Source: Cryptomeria japonica
Taxonomy: Eukaryota; Streptophyta; Pinopsida; Cupressales; Cupressaceae
NCBI RefSeq assembly: GCF_030272615.1
Contig: NC_081406.1
Span: 247,933,218 to 247,997,217, forward strand
Direction of reading: 5' to 3'
Length of the DNA: 64,000 bases
In this document: in pieces, positions 11,432 to 23,345 of the stretch
How the letters are laid out: every line of letters starts with the position of its first letter
Position numbering within the stretch: position 1 is the first letter of the stretch
Translations under genes and position numbers: made by a program
Notes under the pieces: model-generated
Seen by the model: the letters and a program-made list of their open reading frames with translations, nothing else
Database searches by the model: none
Told to the model about the DNA's origin: nothing

Positions 11432-13324
11432 GAAGCGAGGTGTGATGACACATTGATTCAAAGAATAATCTTGTTTTGATGCTGATATTGGTTTGATAGG
11501 ATACCCCAGCTCTTGATTTATAGATTACGGTATGGTGATGCCCCCTAAGGAGATCAATTGAGGTATTTGATCTTTGGAGTTTTGCGAATTTGATATCCCG
11601 ATAAATTTGATTTGATTCAATTGATAAGATCTAGATTCAGTCTGGTTTCAAGAAGAATTCATCCTGTATAAGACAAAGATGATCAAAGTGTCTCATTTTA
11701 GGAAGGATTCATCCTGTATAAGACATGATTGATCACAATATCTAGTTTCAGGAAGAATTCATCATGTATAAGACATGATCGGAGTGTCTAGTTTCAGGAA
11801 GGATACATCTTGTATAAGACATGATTGATCACAATGTCTGGTTTCAGGAAGGATTCATCCTGTATAAGACATGATCGGAGTGTCTGGTTTTAGGAAGGAT
11901 ACATCCTGTATAAGACATGACTAATCATAACGTCTGGTTTCAGGAAGGATTCATCCTGTATAAGACATGATCAGATCACAACATCTGGTTTTAGGAAGGA
12001 TTCATCCTGTATAAAACATGATCAATCACAACATCTGGTTTCAGGAATGATTCATCTTGTATAAGACATGATCAGAGTGTCTGGTTTCAGGAAGGATACA
12101 TCTTGTATAAGACATGACTGATCACAACGTCTGGTTTCAGAAAGGATTCATCCTGTATAAGACATGATCAGATCACAACATCTGGTTTCAAGAAGGATTC
12201 ATCCTGTATAAGACATGATCAGAGTGTCTGGTTTCAGGAAGGATACATCCTGTATAAGACATGAATCTGAATCAGAATTGATTATGTGAGGGAAAAAAAA
12301 ATAGAGGAAGAAATATTAGGGTGGAAGGGATAAATGAGGAAGATATATGAAGTAGTCGTGAGGTATTTGGAAAGAAGAATAAGAGATGTGAGACCGCGGA
12401 GGAAAATGGGGGAAATTGAGAACTCCATGGGATTATTGAGTTTAGGATTTGATGGAATGATGGTGAGATTTTGTGCACAACAAATGTGGAGAGCCAACCT
12501 AGTTTGATGTTGCCCTGAGTGACTTGCACCACTGATTATAGAAATCAGGATGCCATGAGAAACCTAGGGCATGGACTGACTCTGTAGACAAATGGGAATT
12601 TATTGCACACAACAATGCAAGTGTTAAGAAACACTAATACAAAATTGTGGGTTCGTGCAAGGAAACCCTCAAACACACCGATACCTCTTGTACACGAGAA
12701 GATAAGTGTTGATAAACACTAGTACCAGGTCGCCGATTTATACAAGAAGGATCTAAAACATGCCATACTATGAAATATGCCCCAGTATGCACCTATCATA
12801 ACATACCTAGATATGGAAGAACCCAGGCAGTCGTAAATAGTGGCAGTCATAGGGCAAAAGATGCAAGCCTATATGAAAAGATCTAACAAAATCTAACAAG
12901 TCTCTTCCTTGTGACCACATGATACCTCTTGCCAAGAGTGGAACTAGGATGGACTTGGGATTGTTTCTCAAGATTTATTGAAGCTTACACACAGAGGCAT
13001 AAAATCTTGGTTTCAATGGGACATTCCTTGTTCATGACTTGGGTGAAGACTCATCATCATACACATGTTTTATTGGGAGGCAGAAAAGAAGGAATGTTGT
13101 GCATGGGTGGGCTGGATGGCAGATGATTTCTAGTATCAACATGATAGATAGTAGATCTAGTTATTTACCTTGGTGTCTGCACAGAGGTTTTCACCAAGGT
13201 ACTTGTCCATAGCGCCACCAAGTGGTTTTCACTAATGGACGAATTTTTTTTCTTTCTTTTTCTGATTTTTTTAAAAAAAATTCTTGATTTTTTTTTTTTT
13301 TGACCATTTAAGACTTTCTGAGGA
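11432..13324 (-). other. Element B 3' region between integrase and LTR
   Basis: No gene seen. It holds the 13-unit minisatellite at 11641-12264 and a T-rich run near 13245-13302. Short open frames on either strand show no recognisable motif. Confidence 0.6.
11641..12264 (-). repeat. Minisatellite, 13 units of 45-55 bp, element B 3' region
   Basis: Units start near 11641, 11691, 11741, 11787, 11836, 11883, 11932, 11983, 12034, 12079, 12129, 12181 and 12226. Each begins TCTGGTTTCAGGAAGGAT and continues with a CATCCTGTATAAGACATGA core. GGATTCATCC or GGATACATCC forms a small inverted repeat in nearly every unit. Length varies in the linker (TGATCACAA or CGGAG). Its function is unknown. Confidence 0.93.
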
Positions 13325-14691
13325 CTAAGCATAAAATCTTTTGAGGTGCATGATATTCATTGGATCATTCAAAGTATCACCTTCAAGAGTAGCCAGCTGA
13401 TAAGCTCCTGATCCATATTTCGCTGTGATTACATATGGTCCAAGCCAATTAGGCTCGAACTTGCCTTTCTTTTCTCTTTCTTGTAGATTTTTCTGATTCT
13501 CCATGAGGACAAGATCACCAACTTGGAATTCTCGAGTTCTGACTTTTTTATGATAACTAATGCACAAACGGTTTTGATATACCTAGAGATGATTCAAGGC
13601 CTTGAGGCGCCTTTCATCTAACAATTCTAGCTCTTGTAAGTGGGAATTATGTATTCTTCCTCTGGTAGGATGTTTTGCAATGATACCCTTAGAGATGAGA
13701 TCTTGATCTCAAGGGGAAGGATGGCTTTGGAACCAAATACTAGGGAATAAGGAGTGGCACCTATGGGGGTGCGGATGGAGGTGCAGTAGGCCCACAATGC
13801 AGGATGGATTTGGAGGTGCCAATCATGGCTTGCTTCATTGACTGTCTTTTTGAGGATTTTTATTAGGGTTTTATTAGAAGCCTCAGCTTGGCCATTGCCT
13901 TGGGGGTAATATGGAGTGGAGAAGCGGTGTTGGATGTTGAATTTTTGGCAGAGTTCTTTAACATCCTGGTTCTTAAATTGTTTACCATTATCTGTGATGA
14001 TAACTTTTGGGATGCCATATCAGTAGATTAGGTAGTTCAAGATGAATTTGGATATTTGTTTGCCGATGGTGAAAGTAAGAGGGATAGCCTCTACCTACTT
14101 GGTGAAGTATTCGGTGGCGATGATAATGAATTTATATCTGTTGGAAGATGAAGGGTGGATTTTCCCAATGAGACTGAGCCCCCACTGTGAGAAGGGCCAT
14201 GGTGTAATGAATGGCTACAATTCTTGTGACGGTGCATGAATCTTGTCGCCATGCTGCTGGCAAAGGATGCATTTCTTCACATAATTGTATGCATCTTCTT
14301 CCATTTTAGGCCAATAGTATCCCGTTCTCAAAAAAAATTTAGCCAATGTGAGTCCACTTGAGTGTGCCCCACAAATACCCTTGTGTACTTCACGTAATGC
14401 CCATTCTTCTTCTTGTTTATCTAAACACCTTAGGAGGGAACCATCAAAATGTCTTTTGAACAAGGTGTCTGCAAGGATGGTGTAACAGGCACATCGGTGG
14501 ATGAAGGTTTGTTGTTGGGTTTTAGTGAGGTGTGGGGGAATGGTGTTGTCTCTGAGGAAAGCAAAGGTTTCTTGGTACCAAGGGGAATTGGGACCAATGA
14601 GAACACACACCATTTCAGACTCTGGTAGGTCATATGCCGGTATAAACAATTTCTCAACCAAGAACTCGCACTTCTGACTGTGTGCTAGCAT
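13325..14691 (-). pseudogene. Element B integrase (broken)
   Basis: The zinc-binding HHCC region is seen on the minus strand (HKGICGAHSSG ... CILCQQHGD) near 14250-14390. In the catalytic core, WGLSLIGKIHP replaces the WGLDLVGKIHP of element C, so the first acidic residue of the D-D-E triad is Ser. ITDNG and NGQAEAS carry the other two. The C-terminal part (LGPYVITAKYGSGAYQLA and MHLKRFYA) ends at 13325. At least one frameshift separates the core from the C-terminus. Inactive. It would join element cDNA to chromosomal DNA. Confidence 0.85.
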
Positions 14692-15330
14692 TTGAAGGAG
14701 GGAGCCAATGGTGGCTATTGCATCTATAGCCCTGTTGTTTGTTCATGGGATTTTATCAAACTTGATTGCCATGAAATGTTGCTTAAGATCTTCAACCATG
14801 GTACGGTAGGGAAGGAGTTTATCATCTTTTGTCTGGTATTCATCATTGACTTGTTTTATGATGAGTTGGGAATCGTCATAGACTTGTAATTCCTTTATTT
14901 TCTAGTGGATAGCCAAGCATAAACCTATGATGAGGGCTTCATATTTTGCTATGTTATTGGTACATGTAAAGGCTATCTTGTATGATTTGGGGATGCCATC
15001 TCCTTGAGGTGTGACCAATAATATTCCTGCCCCCGATCCATTTTGAGTGTAGGAGCCATCAAAATACAATTTCTATGTGGAGGATGTGGTAACAGTCATA
15101 ATGAACTCATCTGGTAATTCTATGAGAAGAGGATGGTCGCCTGGAAGTGGAGCTTCAGCCAACTGATCTGCAATGACTTGTCCCTTGATTGCCTTTCTGT
15201 CCACATATTCAATGTCAAACTTGCTTAAGAGCATGACCCATTTGGCAGTTGTGCCAATGAGAGCAGCTTTGGACAAGAGATATTTAAGTGGATCAATTTT
15301 AAAAATTAATTTTGTCTTATTATTTAGCAT
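14692..15330 (-). pseudogene. Element B second RNase H (Tat-type) and end of the first
   Basis: On the minus strand KLYFDGSYTQNGSGAG near 15050, NNIAKYEALIIGL, VYDDSQLII and NRAIDAIATIGSL near 14720 hold the four acidic positions of an RNase H fold. This second domain downstream of the usual one marks the Tat lineage. It is interrupted by in-frame stops. It follows the spacer VDRKAIKGQVIADQLAEAP near 15190. Confidence 0.78.
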
Positions 15331-15699
15331 ATAGTGTCGTAGTTTCTATGTGCTGAACACTAATGCCAAACATGCTCTTTGAATGGGGGTGTAATTGAGT
15401 TCATATCCTACCAACGTCTGACTAATATAGTAAATGGCGTGCTCCTACCCTTGATCATCTATTTGTGCCAATAATGCCCCCAATGCCACTGTAGTAGCAC
15501 ATATATACAAAATAAGGGGTTTTCTAGGAGTAGGAGGCATTAATACTGGAGGTGATGCTAGATATTCTTTTAATTTCTCAAAGACCTTTTGACATAGGCA
15601 ATACCATTTAAATTTTGTCTCTTCACACAATAGGTGTGCAAATGGATGGCACTTGTCTGCTAGCTGTGAAATGAAACGCCTCACAGACTGGAGTTTTCC
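15331..15699 (-). pseudogene. Element B first RNase H domain
   Basis: Seen on the minus strand as FISQLADKCHPFAHLL, then a KPLILYICATTVALGALLAQ block where an active RNase H would have its first Asp; none is present. GYELNYTPIQRACLAL follows. Stops are near 15450, 15415 and 15350. Loss of the acidic residues here is usual for Tat elements, whose second RNase H does the work. Confidence 0.75.
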
Positions 15700-16620
15700 C
15701 TAGAGACTGCGCAGTTGTCTGAGAGTTTTTGGTGGAGGCATTTCCATAATAGCTTTTACCTTTGCGGGATCAACCTCGATGCCTCTACGGGAAACAATGA
15801 ATCCCAGTAGTTTTCCTGATGTGATGCCAAACACACACTTTTTGGGATTTAGGCACAGCTTGTATTTTTCCAATCTTTCGAAGATCTGTTTTAGAATGGG
15901 GATGTGTTCTTGTCTTGTCTTGGATTTTCCTAGTAGATCATCCACGTAGTCCTCCATAATTTTGTGCAAGAGGTCATGGAAAATTGTTGTCATTGCCCGT
16001 TGATATGTAGCTCCAACATTTTTAAGGCCAAAAGGCATGACCCAGTAACAAAAGGTACCCCATGGTGTTGTGAATGCAGTTCTATGTTGATCCTCATCTG
16101 CTATCCTGATTTGGTTGTATCCAGAAAACCCATCCATTAGCAATAACATTTCAAGTCCTGCTGTAAGGTCCACAATCATGTTTATATTGGGGAGTGGGAA
16201 ATCATCTTTAGGACAAGCTATATTTAGATCTCGGAAATCTGTGCAGATGTGGATGCTCCCAGCAGGTTTGCCGACAGGTACAATGTTGGAGACCCATTCA
16301 GCATAATCTATTGGTTTGATAAATTTTGCGTCTAATAGCTTTTGGAGTTCCACCTTGACTAGGAGTGAAATATGTGGGTGCATTTTGCACAATTTTTGTT
16401 TTACAGGTTTTGCATCTGGGCGGATGGCGAGATTGTGAACCACCAAGGCAGGGTCCAACCCTGGCATATCAAAATAGGACCATGCAAAATTGATTTTTAC
16501 CTCTGTCAGGAAGTTGATGAAGTCTTGTTTCTCGATTTCTGTGAGGCATTTGGCAATGAGCACATTTTTTGGAATGACCTCGGTGCCCATGTTGATGCTG
16601 TCTATTTCTTCTATCAACAA
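15700..16620 (-). pseudogene. Element B reverse transcriptase
   Basis: A long open stretch holds most of the RT: SYFDMPGLDPALVVHN, HICTDFRDLN, CPKDDFPLP, LLLMDGFSGYNQI, PFGLKNVGATYQRAM and the catalytic YVDD at 15938-15949, then LNPKKCVFG and the connection start. The key Asp residues are present. It is joined to the upstream G-patch segment through a frameshift near 16620, and a stop lies at 15699. It copies element RNA into DNA. Confidence 0.9.
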
Positions 16621-17288
16621 ATTTGATTTGTCCTGTGGAAGGTAACCAATGGTAGGAGGTCAAATCCCTCATTGTCAAGTGCCTTTTCTAGGTTTTCACT
16701 TTCAGAGATGCCCTTTGTTTTTATTTCTTGTTCATCCAAAGGTGCCTCAGGGAGGTTTTCACCTAGGGAATCATATCTTTTTCTTTTATTATCTTTTTTG
16801 CGGCTAAGGGCATTGACTTGACTACCAAAGTGTCCCTTTTCGTGTAGTTGAATACCCTCGATTCTTCTACAATCTTCCATATTTTGCACTGTTAGGAGAG
16901 CAATAAGAGCATTATCATCGACGCAGATATCTAAAGTGGGTTTGTCTCGTTGACCCCAATCAATGAGTTTAGGATGGACAAGATGTAGCTTATGTGAAGT
17001 GGGAGGGGTTACGGGGGTGATGGTATTGATGTAAGCATCCAAGAAGATATCTTTCTCATATTCATAAGGCATTTCATGGAATTCCTCTTCATCAGCGCTT
17101 TCAATATCCGAAGAAGGACTAGAAGGGGCACCAACGATAGTAATCTTAGGCACCGGGGTGTACCCCAAGCCCCTATTGTATCTGTAGGAGATAGGATTTA
17201 TGGGTGTTTTTCTTCCTTTCTCCTCTGGTCCTAGGCCGTGTCCTTTGTAACCCATTTTTTCAACTATGGCAGATGCTTTTGGATACAT
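16614..17288 (-). pseudogene. Element B G-patch and linker between protease and RT
   Basis: Near its start the minus-strand translation has VEKMGYKGHGLGPEEKG ... NRGLGY, which fits the glycine pattern of a G-patch (an RNA-contacting motif). An acidic linker follows, then LVHPKLIDWGQRDKPTLD, a block also found in A and C. Same place in all three elements, between protease and RT. Confidence 0.7.
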
Positions 17289-17384
17289 TTCTTTGGATAT
17301 TCTTGCCCGATCTTCATCTTCTTCTTGGTACAGCCATGAAGAGATATCTACTTCGATGCTCTCATTATCAAGTGGGCCCCATTG

Positions 17385-18153
17385 CTAGAAGGTGGTGCTT
17401 TGGCATTGCATGACTAGTTTTGGGTCCTTTTTAATCTCTTTTGGTTTGCCAAATGACTTAGGAGAGAGAGGGAGGTTGCCTATTAATAAGACGTCCTCCA
17501 ATTTGTATTCTCCATAGCCATTGTCCAAGATCTTGATTTGATTATTTGGTTGGGATGATGTGGAGGCAACATTTGATGTGTCAGATGGAGGCATTGGCGA
17601 GGATCTATTTAGTGGGCAATGATATGGATGCTTCCCCTCTAATAGTTTGCAATATTGAAAAGGTTGGGGATCACCTTTGATAGTGATTTCTCTCCCATTA
17701 TAGGGGAATTTGATGCATTGGTGATAGGTGGAGGGTATGGCTTGCAAGGAATGAATCCATGGCCTCCCGAGGAGAATGTTGTAGGGGAGGTCAAGATCTA
17801 GTATTTGGCAAGGGGTTTCAATTGTAATGGGGCCCACTTGAAGAGGTAAGGTGATCACGCCCTTTGAAATTCTTTCTGCATCATCATATGCCTTTATTGT
17901 GATCCTTCCTGATGTGTCAATCAGATCCTCAGAAAGTCCCAATTGTTTTATTAATTTGTATGTACACAGATTAAGCCCGGATCCACCATCTATTAGGATA
18001 CGTTTGACCTTGTGCTTGTGGATAAGAGCTTCGATGTGTAAAGGTTTGTTATGGTCTTCATCTGCGGGAGCATCTTTGGAGTTAAATACAATGTGTTGCT
18101 GGGCAGCAAGGTTTCCAATGAGGGCTTAGAATTGGGTGGCGTTGATGTTATCT
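17385..18153 (-). pseudogene. Element B aspartic protease region
   Basis: On the minus strand RILIDGGSGLNLC at about 17980-18005 is the active-site loop; the usual D-T/S-G is D-G-G. ITIKAYDDAERISKG, PYNILLGRPWIHSLQA and the flap-like blocks follow. Upstream, LGKTPA, ISILELLKTSP and LEQALL match the block before the protease in A and C. Stops are few. It would cleave the polyprotein. Confidence 0.82.
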
Positions 18154-20540
18154 GGAATGCGTGATTGGAGAAGGGCTTGTTCCAAAATTTCTTTATGGAT
18201 CGGGGAGGTCTTGAGAAGTTCCAAAATGGAGATCTACGCAGGTGTCTTCCCAAGTTGATCAAGGAGGTCATATCAATGGGTGGAAGACATGGGTGGGGGA
18301 GGGACTCCTTGGATGGTGACCCTTCCTCGACATGTAGTTGCATTGTAGTCATTCTAGAAATGGGAGATGGAAGACGTGGCACCCTGAATGACTATCCTAG
18401 TAGGATTTGATCTCCTTTGGGAAGAAGGAGGATTGACTCCCTGGATGGCTATGACATTGACATGATTGTTTGCATGTTCAATGCGACCTACTAAAAAATC
18501 AAAGTTGGTTATGTGATTAGCATAGTCATAACCCATTGCGTTAGATGATGAGCCTTTTCCTTTATCATGATTTGGGAAGGGTTGCTGGTACATTTTGAGT
18601 TTGTCATTGTTATTACCAGGTTTTGCATTTGCTACTTCAATCTCACCTCTATCAATGAGATCTTGTATGTAGATCTTCAGTTTCATACACTTTCATGTAT
18701 CATGTCCCTTGATACGATGGTATTCACAATACTCATTTTCATTATACCATCTTAGTTTAGGTTGATTGGGGTCAAATGGGCGAGTGATTGGAAAAACCAC
18801 TACACCTGCTAGGACAAGTTTTTGAAACACCACTTCAATAGGCTCAACCAGAGGAGTGAAATCTCTTGGAGTCCTGTTATTCGATCGGGGTGGTCGTCCC
18901 TGGATTGAGACATTGTTGTGAGGTTTTTTGGATTGATTTGGATTGTCTCGATTATTGAATTGATGATTATTGGTGGTGGATTTTGGGAGAGCGGCCACAG
19001 TTTGGACCCGCTTTGCATCAGTTATACCATCATTGACCACATTTTTGTTTTTGGACTAGAATTTTGGTTTGTCGTTATAATAAGAGGAAGAACTTTGTGT
19101 TGATTTCTGGTAATGTTTCAAGGTTCCTTCCTCCAACAAGACACGTTCAAGGGCGAAGCCCTTGTCTGTCAATTTTTGGAAGGATTTGATACATTGTGAT
19201 ATTAAAGGTCTTGAAAGTTCAAGCACCAAGTTCTTTTGGAATAGCTCAATTTGATGTTGTCCAGGCATGTCCCATTGGAATTTCTTGATAAGATGTCACC
19301 ATCTTTGTAGGAAATTGGCGAAGGTTTCTCCGGGCCTTTGTTTTGTATTACATAGGTCCATCATAGAAACATAATTACCCATGTTGTATGCATAGTGGGC
19401 CACAAATTTTTCTGCCAAGTCTGGAAAAGAGACAATGGAACCTCATGGTAAAGATGAGAACCATGCCAAGGCGTCTCCTGTGAGACTCTTGGGAAAGATT
19501 CTGTGAAGATAAAGGTCACTATAGGAGACTTCTTGGCATAAGATGTGGAATTCTCAAACATGATCGCGGGGGTCTCCTTTGCCTTCATACTTGGTGAATT
19601 TAGGAATCTCAAATCCTGGGGGATATGGTGCAACTGATATAGATGGATCATAAGGACAAGGGCAAAACTCTTCGAATGAGTAAGTTTTTCTTTTATTAGT
19701 CTTTTGTTTCATGTCCTTGATGATATTTTTCATGTCTTGAATTTCCTTGATGAGGTCTTGTTGTGGGCTTTGATAATGGTGAAGTGTATTTGCCCCAAGA
19801 ATTGGATGAGCCAAAGAAGGTGCACCACCACTAATATATTGATATGATGAGGAGGTGGGAATGTGGGATGTGATAACTAATGTCGCTGGGGTTTGAGTGA
19901 CAGTTAGTTGTGGTCCACAAACGGTTGTGACGGGATTGAATACGGCCTGGATGAAATTTGCGACATTGTTGGGAGGAAGGGAAGTTTGTGGAATAGAAAT
20001 TTGTGGTTGAATAGAAGGAGGTGGTATAGAAGTTTGTTGGAGAATGGATTAGATTGGATTTGATAGTGGTATAGATGGTAAGGAGGAAGAAGGTGGGATG
20101 GAGACCACGGTGGGAGGTACCACTGGTGGCATTGATTGAGCTTGGATGATTGATGGGGCTGCAATTGATTGAGTTTGAATAGTAGGTGTAGCACTTTGTG
20201 TGGGAGTGAGGTCTCCTTGTGGTTGTTGCGTGAGAGAGGATCTATTAAATTCAGGTGGAAGTTGAGCTCCATGTTCAAGAAGAGTTTTCAAAAGTGTAGT
20301 AGGATTGTGTTTAATAAACTTTTCCATCATCTCTTGGTTATAAGAATCCGCTAGGAAAGTTTGCACTTCCAAACAAAGTTCATCTTGGTTAACCATGTCA
20401 ATATTTTGACTTTGATCTTGATCGCTAGGTTGCCCACTTTGTGTATGATCTTGCATGGGATCTTCATATAGGACACCAATGTCTGGCATGCCATATTGTT
20501 GTTCAGCCATCTTTTTCTTTTGGGATCGAGTTGCGACCAT
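18154..20540 (-). pseudogene. Element B gag (broken)
   Basis: The start at 20540 (MVATRSQKKK) is chosen because it lies after the leader repeats and shares TRSQ with A and C. A Pro/Gln/Ser-rich segment follows, then FEIPKFTKYEGKGDPRDH, the capsid helices (LHRIFPKSLTGDALAWF) near 19430-19560, NDGITDAKRV near 19020, and the CHHC knuckle CEYHRIKGHDT..KC near 18700-18740. The frame is continuous over nearly 2.4 kb with scattered stops (for example near 20050, 19055 and 18695). Structural protein of the particle. Confidence 0.86.
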
Positions 20541-20552
20541 ACACGATATTTG

Positions 20553-20826
20553 TGATGAAAAGACTTAGGAAAAATGTGATGAAAGGACTTAAGAAATTTG
20601 TGATGAAAGGATTTAAGAAATTTGAGGATGAAAGGGCTTAAGAAATTTGTGATGAAAGGATTTGAGAAATTTCAGGATGAAAAGACTAGAGAAATTTGTG
20701 ATGAAAGGATTTAAGAAATTTGTGATGAAAGGACTTGAGAAATTTCAGGATGAAAAGACTTGAGAAATTTGTGATGAAAGGATTTAAGAAATTTGTGATG
20801 AAAGGACTTAAGAAATTTGAGGATGA
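20553..20826 (-). repeat. 24-25-bp tandem array just before element B gag (about 11 copies)
   Basis: On the plus strand the unit is GATGAAAGGACTTAAGAAAT plus TTGT or TTGAG; on the minus strand it reads AAGTCCTTTCATCACAAA. Copies alternate GGACTT, GGATTT and AGACTT. The array ends 13 bp before the gag start. Confidence 0.92.
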
Positions 20827-21838
20827 TTGATGAAGAAGGTATGGTAGTGATGGTTTTAGAAGAAACTTGATAGCTAGGTTGTCTTTGACATGAATACAAA
20901 TTAATGGAGGATCGATTTGAATGGCAAGTTGTATGAAGGGATATGACCACCTTGATTTGGACGATGGTGTTTCAAAGGACAAACTTGAATGTTGATGGAG
21001 CTGATGGACTCTTAGCTTCTCTCTTAGGCTTATGAAAAATGGGATGGACAGAGTTTTGACGCAATTTTGGACTTTGTGTGGGTAATGACTTGGACAATTG
21101 TTTGTGTCTTGACAAATGTTTTTGCAAAGTGTTTGGGGATAGTGATGTGTTTTTAGTCTACTCTTGGAAAGTATGTATCAAACAAAGCAAACACAGTGAT
21201 CAAATGCATATTATATCAAAGACACTCATGCTCATATACAACATTCTTAAGGCTAGCAAGGACAATAGTCATTGAATCCCAATTGGTTTCCCATCTACGC
21301 TTACCCAGAGCAGACACTTAGATGCTTGACCCCACTAGCTCCCCTCCATGACACTCACTTCTTGAGGCAGCCAACCATCAATTCCCATGAAAACTCCTCA
21401 TGGCGAACTTTGTGTCTCTACTAAGGGTCGTAAGAATATGGGCCGCTTCAGAGGTCCGACCTCCTGCACCAATGACTAGAAGGCTTTTGGCCACTATGAA
21501 CAAGGTGTTTAGTAAGTCTTCTCATTAGGAGCTACCCTTCGAAGTTGCGCAAGCGCAATTGAGGCCTATAGCCCAATGAAGCACCAAGAACTTAGTAGTC
21601 ACACAAGCATGATTGAGATCTCTAGGATCCTACTAAGCACCCAATGTGAGAGTGAACTCTCATATAGCCCCAACCATTAACCCTTTCGTAGTCAATGGCC
21701 TATTTATTATAGTGAGTTGGGAACCCCAGGTTCGGGTGTACTCACTTGGGTCATTCCCCTCTTACCTTCTCAAAGAGCAAGTTGGGAGGGTAGGCCCGCT
21801 AGAGGTAAATACACAATCAAACAAGAAAAGGTTGGAGG

Positions 21839-23020
21839 GTCTGGATTTCTGATCATCTAGTAAGACGAGAGCATATTTTCCTAACTTTATGCTTTTCTTA
21901 AAGACACATAAGACAATGGTTCATTCCATTTTAATTAATATCTAGGTGCCTAATTTAAATAAATGCACAATATTTGGTTGAATCAGCTAGGCAACTTGCA
22001 AAACCACTTGATTAGTAGTTTGAAAAATGAAGTCTTCAAAAAGCATCCTACAAAACAACTTGATTAGTAGTTTGGAAAAACAGAGTCTTCAACAAGTGTC
22101 CTGCAAAAAACAACAAAATGACAAAAATATTAATTTTATTTTTATTTTTTGGGAATGAATAGAAAAACATGAATAAAAACTTTTTTACTAATGACAAATG
22201 TGGATTTGAAGAAAGCTTTGATGGGTAAATGGGGTTTAACTAGGTTTTTGCTACTTTCTAAGGGATAGGCAAGCGAAAAATGGGGATTTTGGAGGAGAGA
22301 TGAAGGAATGGGAAAATTTGTCCAAGAGGGACAAAGAAGCAAAAGTTAGAGATGGATAATATGAGAAAAATTTGGAGGTGATTGGATAAAAGTGGAAGGA
22401 GTTATGACAAACCCTAAAAATAGAGAAATGTGAGATTTTAGGCTTCAAAAAGTGGATTTTTGGGATAAGGCCCCCAAGGAAGGAAATGTGGAAAATGGCA
22501 ATGCGGAGAATCTAGTGAAGTTTGGAGGAAAGTGGAGTTGAGATAAAAAAGATATGGCGAAAAAACAAAAAAATTTTAACCTATTAACAGAGTAGACAGA
22601 AACCCTAGATTTAACAGAGCAAAAACCCTAAATTTAATAGAATAAAAAAAATGTCAAGTTCGGATTTCTGATTGTCTAGATAGACAAGAGCATAATCTCC
22701 TACTTTCACACTTTTCTGCGGTCAGACAGATTATCTTTAAACATAGCAGATAACACAAAATGAAAAAAAAAGAAATGCATACTACAGTTAGCACCTAAAA
22801 ATTTTAGGTAGATTAACAGAGCAGACAATAGCACTAAACAGATAGAAAAGTGTCAAAGGTCCGGATTTCTGATTGTCTAGATAGATAAGAGCATACTCTC
22901 CTATTTTCACACTTTCCTACGGTTAGAGCATACAGTCACGCTAAACAAAATAGAAAAGTGAAAGGTCTGGATTTCTGATTGTCTATATAGACAAGAGCAT
23001 ACTCTCCTACTTTCACATAG
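21839..23020 (-). repeat. Four dispersed 57-67-bp repeats with hairpin core, element B leader
   Basis: Copies at about 21839-21900, 22658-22724, 22859-22922 and 22964-23020 share GGATTTCTGATTGTCTAG, AGAGCATA and CTCCTACTTTCACA. The core TTGTCTA-GA-TAGACAA is a 7-bp-arm inverted repeat in the best copies. The first copy is the most diverged. Confidence 0.85.
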
Positions 23021-23321
23021 ATTATAATTAAACAGAGCAAATAACATAGCAAATAACAGATCGGATAACAAGAATTCAAATTCCTACAAAAACACTCGTG
23101 CTAATCGCAGAGCTATCATTTTGAAATAGAAATAGAAACAGAAAAAGAATAGAAACAAAAATGCAACAGAAACACAAAAGAAGTTGTTGTGCTGAAATAC
23201 AGAGCCGCTATTCTGGAACCTGCAAAATTTTTTTTTTTTTTTTTTTATGCAGTCGCCCTTTTCTAGAACCTGCATCTCACAACTCACAAAAACCTAAAAA
23301 AAACATTAGTTCTTAGGGACG

Positions 23322-23343
23322 TGGGTCCCACCAGGCATGCCAA
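23322..23343 (-). promoter_or_regulatory. Element B primer-binding site (candidate)
   Basis: On the minus strand, TGGCATGCCTGGTGGGACCC starts three bases after the 5' LTR end. A TGG near the LTR edge is where the CCA end of a tRNA pairs. The tRNA was not identified. Confidence 0.5.
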
Positions 23344-23345
23344 AA

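Larger units (their letters stand above)
20541..23345 (-). other. Element B leader (5' LTR to gag)
   Basis: About 2.8 kb with no convincing gene. It holds the 24-bp tandem array at 20553-20826, four hairpin-bearing repeats between 21839 and 23020, an A/T-run region at 23080-23260, and the primer site next to the LTR. Confidence 0.65.

Noticed and set aside
11641-12264. CRISPR-like array
   Set aside because: Regular spacing suggested it, but the intervening sequences are also repeated, the DNA is a plant retrotransposon and no cas gene exists.
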